Source: Sperchopsis tessellata
Lineage: Eukaryota; Arthropoda; Insecta; Coleoptera; Hydrophilidae
Length of the DNA: 40,138 nucleotides
Assembly (NCBI GenBank): GCA_033557685.1
Contig: JAWQRN010000085.1
Coordinates: forward strand, 1 to 40,138
Reading direction: 5' to 3'
The notes under the pieces were generated by a model. The model saw only the letters and a program-made list of their open reading frames with translations. It was not told where the DNA came from and made no database searches. Below, in pieces: positions 33,526 through 40,138 of the stretch; positions within the stretch are counted from its first letter, which is position 1; each line of letters begins with the position of its first letter. A program made the translations under genes and the position numbers.

Positions 33526-34680
33526 ATGAGTTCGGCAAAGGGTAAAATGTTAAGTGGCCATAAGAAACGTAAAATTCGAAAGGAACAGAGAGATTCTTTT
33601 TTTCCAAAATTAGCGAAGAAACATCTTCATTATCACCAGGACCATAAATATCTGGATTAGACAACAAAGAAAAATTGTGTCACAGGTAAAACAGGTATTT
33701 CAATCAAGTGAGGTGTTTCAATTCATTCAAGATAACAATGTGTATCCATCAAATTGTGGATTTTATCCCAAAAATATTAGTATTCCAAATTGAAGATACA
33801 AATTTTAAATTTGGGATCATGTAGATTGAAAGGAACTTTTCTTGTTTTATGTAAAAGATCATTTTCTTCTAAATAACATACCTTTACTTCAAAATCTGGC
33901 CAGTTTATAGAATGAACCTAGTTATGCTATTCACCCCATTTGGAGGTAGTATATGTGAACCACGCTGGTAACAAAATATTTACTTTAATAATGCCTGGTG
34001 TAAAGGAACGACTAGCATGGTATATCCAAGGAAATCAAAGAACGTGAAAATTCAAAAATCCACATTACTAAAATTTTAGACCACTTATTAACAATAGATT
34101 AAGAAAGACGATTTAATAAATGGAAAGACGTTTTACTACAAATTATAGCTGTAAATATTATATTTGCCACTTGTAATTTAGTATTTCAGAGCCATAGAGA
34201 ATCTGTACTGTAAATCCCATTGAGAGTGGTGGTATTTACTTCATCCTTCATTAATACATTTGTTAAGTAAATATGATCCCGATTTAAATTCATTCATGAA
34301 AATGATACAAAATATTTAAGCCCGAGAATACAAAATGAAATTATAAATCAAATATCTCACAATGTTAAACATAATACGAAAACGATAACTTCCATGTTCT
34401 ATTTATTGAATTATTTTCGATACAACTGAAGATATATTTAAAACTGGCGCACTTAACTAACAAAAAATTTTCGTTTGGGATTAATGAAATAGAAAATCGA
34501 ATATCTTCTGCTTTACCTACTGAAATTTTAGCTGCTCTACAAAATCTAAACGGCAAGGAGAAGATTGAGCAACCAATATGAGTGGGTTATATTCAAAAAT
34601 TCAAACCAAGTCTTAAACAAATAAAACCAACTGTTTCAAATATACACTGTGCGTTTCATAATTTATTTTTAGTATTGTAA
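33526..34680 (+). pseudogene. hAT transposase remnant, N-terminal and central part
   Basis: The ATG at 33526 starts MSSAKGKMLSGHKKRKIRKE then QRDSFFPKLAKK, a basic N-terminus like those of ZMYM-type hAT transposases (LSG...RK....E). After frameshifts: FQFIQDNNVYPSNCGFYP; the ERRFNKWKDVLLQIIAVNII block followed by LVFQSHRESVL (family RW..VL.RII.V..FLA.QNLAFRGH.E); and FVKYDPDLNSFMKMIQNI (family L..YDP.......). Several stops and shifts lie between the blocks. The frame is interrupted by gypsy B near 34685. The protein is not functional. Confidence 0.75.
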
Positions 34681-34688
34681 GGTTTTTT

Positions 34689-35015
34689 TACGGGTTCGTA
34701 AATAACAATTCAACAAATTTAAAGTGTATTTATTTTTAACACGCTTAGTTCACAACAACACTACAATAAATTACTGTAGTTAGAGCGGTTTCTTATTCAT
34801 CCGTCACGGTTATAACATCTTTACCAGAACTAGGTAGTAGAACTGCTTCGTTCATATCGGGTCTGCTCTGAAACAGATCAACCTGACTCGAAACACTGAG
34901 CGTTGTTCAGACAATTCTCGGGCGATCTTCGTTGGGAGGAGAGTATCCGTCTCATCTGGTACAACGAGCGCGGACTAGAATATTCTATAGTGGTGCTCAG
35001 TGGCGTAGTTTCGTA
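34689..35015 (-). repeat. 3' LTR of gypsy B
   Basis: Begins (plus strand) TACGGGTTCGTAAATAACAA and ends near CTCAGTGGCGTAG. Matches the 5' LTR at 37401. A purine-rich AAGGAAGGGATA (in reverse complement, near 35023-35034) just outside its inner border is a likely polypurine tract. Confidence 0.7.
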
Positions 35016-35559
35016 AAATTATCCCTTCCTTAATTATATTCGTCCGGAACAGAAGCAACTGCTTACTCATTGAGGATTCGTTTTCCCAAAAACAATGTCT
35101 GTTTACCTTTAGTTGACATTCATGTGGCGGCGGCTGCACGCTAACCGATGGCAACATCACCGCTTTCAAAGTGGGCAGACTTCTTCAGTTCTTCTCTTCG
35201 ATGGTTTTTGCCGATAATCACAGGCTATTTCTTTTGTCTAGATTGATTAATAGTATACATAACAGTCCACAATTCTCTTGGCTCGGAGTTTTCTCGATTG
35301 TAAGTGGCACACCACAATATTCATGTTGGAATCCTTGAAGATAAAATATTTTGGATCACTTTCTAACACGTCGGGCAGGACCACACTCAAGCCTTGGAAT
35401 GGGTAATTTCTTGTAACCTTGCTATTAGGTAGTCACTTGTTGGCCGTTAATAAGAATTTCTTTTCTTGACCTAGCTGTCACATATTGTGCCATTGGCCAC
35501 TCCTGACTAGCACCAAAAAGATCTTCTTCTTGCTCTAGCGCAACCTTAAAATCCAACTG

Positions 35560-36500
35560 ACGGCCTTCATATATCTTCAGAAATGACGCGAACTCTTTTT
35601 CATCCTGAACATGTAATTTCTCAACTCATCGATGTTCTTCTTCTATTTTTCTTGGTGGTGGTTTCTTGGTTCGATATATTTGTAATTCATTTTCTGACTA
35701 CTTCATACGGCCTCTCCCTGGTACATTACAGCTTGGGGCATATACCTTTCCAAAGTTGTGCATTATACAGCCAGATCAAGACCAATACCAATTTTGTGAA
35801 TATCGTTCATCTTCCTTCTTAGATTATTATCATAATTATCACTCGTTTTCTGTTCATCTAGCCGGTTGCATACAATGTATCTTCCAAAAATCACTCTAGC
35901 TGGAGTTGAGCGATAGGCCATCATAAATAGATGGATATATTGGTCCCGATATCTTCGATATTCGAAAAAAAAACATAGGATATGTCTCTGCCCATAGTTC
36001 GATTCATTCGCTCCATAATTCCTGATGGTGTAAAGGCGTTGTTCATGTCTTCTTCATCCTAAGTAGCTTGTAGGTCTCATGGAACAGCGCCAATTCAAAG
36101 TTTCATTTCTGGTCAGAATGAAGTTCCAGACGTACCGCAAATCTACTAAAAAAACTATTTAACCAACATTTCTGCGAGTATCGAGGCTTCCTAGTTCAGT
36201 AAGGCAAATGATTTAACCTATGTATTGACATAATCTAGTATGTATCTATTGCTAGTAACCGGCAGCCCAGTTATGTCAATAACCCAACTATATCTACAGC
36301 AATTCTCTCGAAAGGACTTCCTAAGTTATACTGCTTCAATGGAGCCTTTCTATTTCCTCTAGGACCGTTAGTTGCTGCACAGGTGGTGCATTTCTGACAC
36401 CATTATTGTATATCATTGTGACAGTTCTTAAACCGTGTCCATTATTTTCTTACTCCTAAATGGTCTTTGGAACTCCCATTGTGTAGTGCTTTTCTTTTTA
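35560..36500 (-). pseudogene. Gypsy B integrase remnant
   Basis: On the minus strand: HLGVRKIMDTV (zinc-binding HHCC region, family H.G..KT...), GPRGNRKAPLKQYNLGSPFE then RIAVDIVG (start of the core with catalytic D, family PFERIA.D..GP), and NRYILDYV. Near 36120-36000 come VRLELHSDQK (second catalytic D, family H.DQG..F), NFELALFHETYKLLRMKKT, TTPLHHQELWSE (family TTPLHPQSDG.VER, catalytic E) and NRTMGRDIS. FMMAYRSTPARVIFGRYIVC near 35930-35860 matches MAYRS..H..TG.TP..L.FGR. Stops and shifts are frequent and some blocks are deleted. Confidence 0.8.
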
Positions 36501-36536
36501 AGTAACACTAACCACATGATTTCTTTTTTTCTCTTT

Positions 36537-37343
36537 TCATTCCCTAAGGCCCTCTTGAACAGTCCATTTACCATATTCAGTGAGTTCCACTGCGCTCATT
36601 ACATTTTCACCATTTCGCTCTAGTTGACTGCTTCTTCCCATGCTCGTCGCTCGCCCTTGTTGCTTTCGGTTCAGAATTCTTGTGCTGTTTTTATTTCCTC
36701 GTCCATTATTCGCATCGACTGTTGTGCGGGAGGCTGTTAGCTTATATGTTCTTTCTTTTAGGGGCTTGTAATGTTTGCACTCCAATGGCTCGGGTCTTCT
36801 TGTCAGAGCATCAGCGTTGTTATGATTCTTACCTCTACGGTGCTTGGTGGAAAAGTGATATGTTTTGAGTCTTCTCATCTACCTACCAATTTGACCTTCT
36901 GAATTTTTAAAGCGAGGAAGCAATTTTAGGGTAGCATGATTCGTTCTAAGAAGGAATTGCCTTATAAACAAGTACTTATGGAAGTTCTTTATAGCCTTGA
37001 CAACGGCCATAAGTTCCCGCCTTGTGACACAGTAGTTCTTTTCAAGGTTTGCGAGGGTCTTTCTGAACTAACCAATTATTGTTTCTTGACTATCTTTTAT
37101 TTATGAAAGTACAACCCTAATGCCGATGTGACAAGCATCAGTTCCCGAAATTAACTGTCTTTCCATTAGAGGATAACTAAAGATAAGTGCTTTAGTTAAG
37201 ATTCTCTCCCGTTCGTCGAACGCCTCCTGATAAACTTCTATTTCGTATTCGCTTTTTCTAGATTTTTTTAGCATGTTCTTGAACATTAACTGAATCTGGT
37301 TCATAATTATTGGTTTATTAATAGCACTTCTTTTTACTTTCAT
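36537..37343 (-). pseudogene. Gypsy B reverse transcriptase thumb and RNase H remnant
   Basis: From 37343 on the minus strand, YQEAFDERERILTKALIFSY then PLMERQLISGTDACHIGIRV matches the connection and RNase H start (F...K..L..AP.L.YP......L.TDAS..GIGAVLSQ). Next EKNYCVTRRELMAVVKAIKN then FHKYLFIRQFLLRTNHATLK matches EKNY..TR.ELLAVV.....F..YL.G..F..RTDH..L. KTYHFSTKHRRGKNHNNADA then LTRRP matches Y.F.I.HR.G..H.NADALSR. Some catalytic positions differ (H for A/S after TDA, N for D in RTDH). Frames are broken but the order is intact. Confidence 0.85.
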
Positions 37344-37400
37344 TTTATTTATTAAATGTTTGTTTTTAAACTGTACACTCGATACCAGTCTAACGAAATT

Positions 37401-37750
37401 TACGGGTTCACAAATAACAATTCAACACTTAGATTTCCATGGCAAAAGTAGATATATTCAGGTTTTCCGGGAGATAACCGTGTATAGTTTTCAATAGCAC
37501 TACAATAAACTATAGTATTTATAGCAGCATCTTATTTGTCCGATCGCGATTATAGCTTCGTGGCCAGAACTGAGTGGTCGAACTGCTTCGTGCAAATCGA
37601 GCCCTATCCTTATTTCTGCCGCAGAAAATCACGACTCGGTTTCTCGAACAGTGTTCGCTGCGAAAATCGGCGCTTCTCATCTGGCAGAATCGGACGTGTA
37701 CTTGAATATTTTAGAATATAGTTCTCAGTGGCGTATAAAAAAAATGTTGA
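37401..37750 (-). repeat. 5' LTR of gypsy B
   Basis: Begins (plus strand) TACGGGTTCACAAATAACAA and ends near CTCAGTGGCGTATAAAAAAA. Homologous over its length with the copy at 34689. A GCTATAAATACT block (reverse complement, near 37512-37525) is shared with the gypsy A LTR and may be the promoter TATA region. The minus-strand frame 37610-37792 is a by-product. Confidence 0.7.
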
Positions 37751-37799
37751 ACTATTTATACCCAACAAGATAGTCATCACGTAATGACCCAATCATAGT

Positions 37800-38516
37800 T
37801 ATTGGTATAATTATATTGCAATTTTAAAGGTGCTTGCAAATCTTATTTTAATATTAAAAAAGAAGAAATGACGCTGTTGCTCTGAAAAAAAAACAGAAAC
37901 ATTCAAACAAATCAATAGATTTACTGGTTCTGCTGAACGGAATTCTAAAAAAAATCGACTTTGTATCTAAATCACTACATAGTAAAATCATAAATTTAGA
38001 GCTACAACCTGTTTATACAACCTTATACAAACCACTTCACTTAATGAATTTACGACTAGACAAAATTTTGTCAAAGTTATTTAGGGAGCGAAAAAGATAA
38101 GTAACTCCAGTGAAAAAAATGCATGATGAATTATCAGTGGATAAGCGATTATTGAATGGACAGATACCGTTTGTATTTAAAAAATCATTTCCCAACTGCA
38201 TAAAAGAATAGAATGTATGAAGTTTGTATGCAAAACATTTAATTTCTTAAATCCAATCCAAAATTGAGTTTTTTCTAACTTAGTTAATTTCACTTAAGTT
38301 TAATGGAAAAAATAAAACCTTCAACAAATACCAACTTTCCAGATGTTTATATTATTATTTTTAACATTAACCGAAAGATCAAGGAATTCCATGTCTCAAT
38401 AGAGATTGTGCGATTTATCAATTTTAAGAATGGAGTCAAACAGTGCAAAAATAATAAATATTGAAGACGTCATAGATTAGTTCGCTAAAGCTAATGTTCG
38501 TCACAAAACATGTTAA
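37800..38516 (+). pseudogene. hAT transposase remnant, C-terminal part
   Basis: Resumes the hAT protein after gypsy B. ELSVDKRLLNGQ near 38130 resembles the segment before the dimerisation region. Near 38360-38516 the plus strand reads LTLTERSRNSMSQ, RLCDLSILRMESNSAKIINI and EDVID.FAKANVRHKTC, then a stop. This matches the hAT C-terminal dimerisation domain (SERSFSKLK...LR..M.Q.RL..L..L.IE...). Confidence 0.75.
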
Positions 38517-38754
38517 TATATTGTTTTTTTTTAATGAAATGTAATAATAAGCTATAATATATATATAGTGAAAAATGTTACTTAATAATTTAAATACGTG
38601 AAGCACTACAGTGAGAATGGTAAGTGATGTAGTTTAAATTCTTTTTTTATATATACCATAAGAAAATAATTGTAAAAATGGTTCAAGAATAGTTTTTTTT
38701 ATCATGGTCCGGTAAAAAATCGGCAGCGGGCTCCGATTTTGCGTTACGCCACTG

Positions 38755-38762
38755 GGATGAAA
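38755..38762. repeat. Right target-site duplication of the hAT element
   Basis: GGATGAAA, the partner of GGATGAAT at 33070-33077. Confidence 0.75.
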
Positions 38763-39712
38763 ACATTGTTACTCACGCCAATATGTGGCCTATCCTCGAA
38801 AGTTATGCACCAAATACTCTATGTTCATGTTATAAATCATATCATTTTCAATAATTGACACCAACTTGTATAACAGCGTAAATGTATAGAAACCATGAGC
38901 ATTCGGGACAAAATCGCCATGGAATAAACTCCCACCACAGAGTAAATTAAAAATTCACATTCTCACAATAACTAACTTCGCAGAGAAATGACGTGCTTTA
39001 ATTCAATAATCACTTAATAGAGACTTTTTTTTCGCTGTTGTAACTAACAACTAACACTTCAACTAACTTATATCTAACTACGACATATTTTTATCTAACT
39101 TAAATTAGGGTATAAGAGATAATTTCTATTAATTTTAACGAACATATTTAAACATTATAGCGTTGGAATTCGAATCCACGTAGATTGGTTGGAATTCGAA
39201 TCAACGCCACATTGCCAGAACCCCACATTTGACTATACGGCCATCTTTTCGGCTTGTGATAAATATAAAACAATGTTTTATATTTTATATTATGCCAATT
39301 ATGCTAAATAGGCACACAATTTTGAATGAATGTAATAAAAGTTACATAACCTTCTAGCATATTGTGCTTATATTTTTTCAGTTGCGAAAAATTATTTTTT
39401 AATTATATATTACTATTCACATAACTTATTGGCGTCATAAAGTGCATGCCAATACAAATAAACAAGTAATCACTAATTAGTAATTGCCTGTTTTTTACAG
39501 AAATGAATGCAACTACTCAATGGTGAAACGCTGACAGGTGGAGTATAAATTTAAAATCATTCTCAGACACTCCATTTCGAAATCAACTTCTAATAAAACC
39601 ATATTTTCTTGAAATGACGCGAGGTAGCAGTTTTATTTAACCACACTTGATAGCTGATATCTGAATTTATATACTGAGTGTTTCTTAATTGCACGCCGAT
39701 ATTTCAATTTGG
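38763..39712. other. AT-rich flank beyond the nested cluster
   Basis: The first bases may continue gypsy A pol (DENIVTHANMW in one frame) but similarity ends quickly. No other gene seen. Confidence 0.4.
39160..39208. repeat. Short direct/inverted repeat around TTGGAATTCGAATC
   Basis: GCGTTGGAATTCGAATCCACG is followed after a few bases by TTGGAATTCGAATCAACGC (each shown unit is nearly palindromic around GAATTCGAATC, and the outer GCGTTG/CAACGC pair is inverted). Origin unknown. Confidence 0.7.
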
Positions 39713-40032
39713 TTAATTTAAAGAGTAAAACATTACACGATATGTTTTTGTGATGTAGTACGTTGAAAATTTAGATTTGATATTTTCCCACATTTTTTCG
39801 AGAGATTGTTCCAATATTCGGCACTGTAATTTAACAACTGTTAATACCTCTGTGTATTGTTCAAATTTGGCTAAGTTGTGATCAACTAGATACAAATAAC
39901 TAGGAGGATATTGTTGTCTAATACAGAACGTGACAGTTCACCGTGACAGGTGAAATAAAGGAGGCCAAACAGTTTAAGTCGTATATTGAAGTAGGTTCCA
40001 CATACATACATGTATACAACTATGTTCCACAA

Positions 40033-40051
40033 ATATATATATATGTATATA

Positions 40052-40097
<46 letters not shown>
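40033..40097. repeat. (TA)n microsatellite with TG interruptions
   Basis: About 30 TA/AT units with two ATGT interruptions near the left. The minus-strand YIYIYI frame here is an artefact. Confidence 0.95.
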
Positions 40098-40098
<1 letters not shown>

Positions 40099-40138
40099 CT
40101 GTATTTCATACACATTATAGATACATTTTAAATTAGAT

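Larger units (their letters stand above)
34689..37750 (-). mobile_element. Gypsy B: Ty3/gypsy retrotransposon with two LTRs, inserted in the hAT
   Basis: Two directly repeated LTRs (34689-about 35015 and 37401-about 37750) flank about 2.4 kb holding RT end, RNase H and integrase on the minus strand. Gag, protease and most of RT are missing, so it is internally deleted. LTRs share the end TACGGGTTC(G/A)(T/C)AAATAAC, a CACTACAATAAA block, GAACTGCTTCG and CTCAGTGGCGTA, and are diverged by many substitutions and indels. LTR similarity to gypsy A shows they belong to related families, in opposite orientations. I could not fix the target duplication. Confidence 0.8.
33078..38754 (+). mobile_element. 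hAT DNA transposon, split by gypsy B
   Basis: The left end TAGTGGCGTAATTGAAGCCC and right end (reverse complement CAGTGGCGTAACGCAAAATC) share an 11-base terminal inverted repeat with one mismatch at the first base. They are flanked by an 8-bp near-identical duplication. The interior carries a hAT transposase of the zinc-finger MYM/TTF type in two blocks on either side of a later gypsy insertion (34689-about 37750). Without that insertion the element would be about 2.6 kb, normal for hAT. Confidence 0.85.

Noticed and set aside
36435..36868. Plus-strand frames of about 62 residues
   Set aside because: They overlap antisense with the gypsy B RNase H and integrase blocks.
1..40138. CRISPR arrays, bacterial operons, tRNA or rRNA genes
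   Set aside because: No regularly spaced repeats, ribosome-binding-site/ORF packing, cloverleaf or rRNA-like segments were seen. The spliced gene and transposon set indicate eukaryotic DNA.

Overview
The window looks like AT-rich insect nuclear DNA. A beetle or another large-genome insect is plausible, but the sequence does not settle the order. There is no sign of bacterial or organellar organisation. It holds one recognisable host gene: the last four exons, on the + strand, of an M1-family (aminopeptidase N-like) gene. The rest is introns and flanking DNA filled with decayed transposable elements from many superfamilies.

Host gene (1478-28842, +). Exons at 1478-1758, 2167-2366, 5377-5691 and 28569-28842 have canonical AG/GT borders and compatible phases. 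Together they encode about 355 residues of the ERAP1-like C-terminal helical domain, up to a stop at 28840-28842. The catalytic HEXXH exons must lie upstream of the window. The tail has no hydrophobic GPI-anchor signal. The last intron is about 22.9 kb and is packed with transposon remains.

Region by region. 1-994: 5'-truncated-by-window Tc1-like element. 3451-5265: mariner/IS630-type element with long terminal inverted repeats, in the second intron visible here. 5692-28568 (large intron): AT-rich unique-looking DNA; an I/R1-type LINE RNase H tail (about 10310-11300, -); an RTE-like LINE (about 16320-18122, -); two Penelope-like fragments facing each other as a foldback, one with a candidate hammerhead ribozyme (19952-20679); an LTR element with only the integrase end left (21521-25639), carrying in one LTR a 1.9 kb LTR-like insertion with a 4-bp target duplication; a second Tc1-like fragment inserted at a (TA)n tract (25716-about 26155); and a Jockey/CR1-like LINE (about 26390-28250, +).

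Downstream of the gene (30325-38762) is a three-level nested cluster. Gypsy A (+) was hit by a hAT element, which has an 8-bp target duplication with 7 of 8 bases matching. The hAT was later split by gypsy B (-), which retains both LTRs. The insertion order is therefore gypsy A, then hAT, then gypsy B. All of these coding regions are frameshifted or truncated, so no element appears autonomous. The remainder to 40138 is AT-rich DNA with a short repeat and a (TA)n microsatellite.

The most notable signals are the Penelope foldback with its ribozyme-like motif, the nested gypsy/hAT/gypsy cluster, and the LTR-in-LTR insertion. I found no credible new protein-coding system. All functional calls come from reading the sequence, without database searches.
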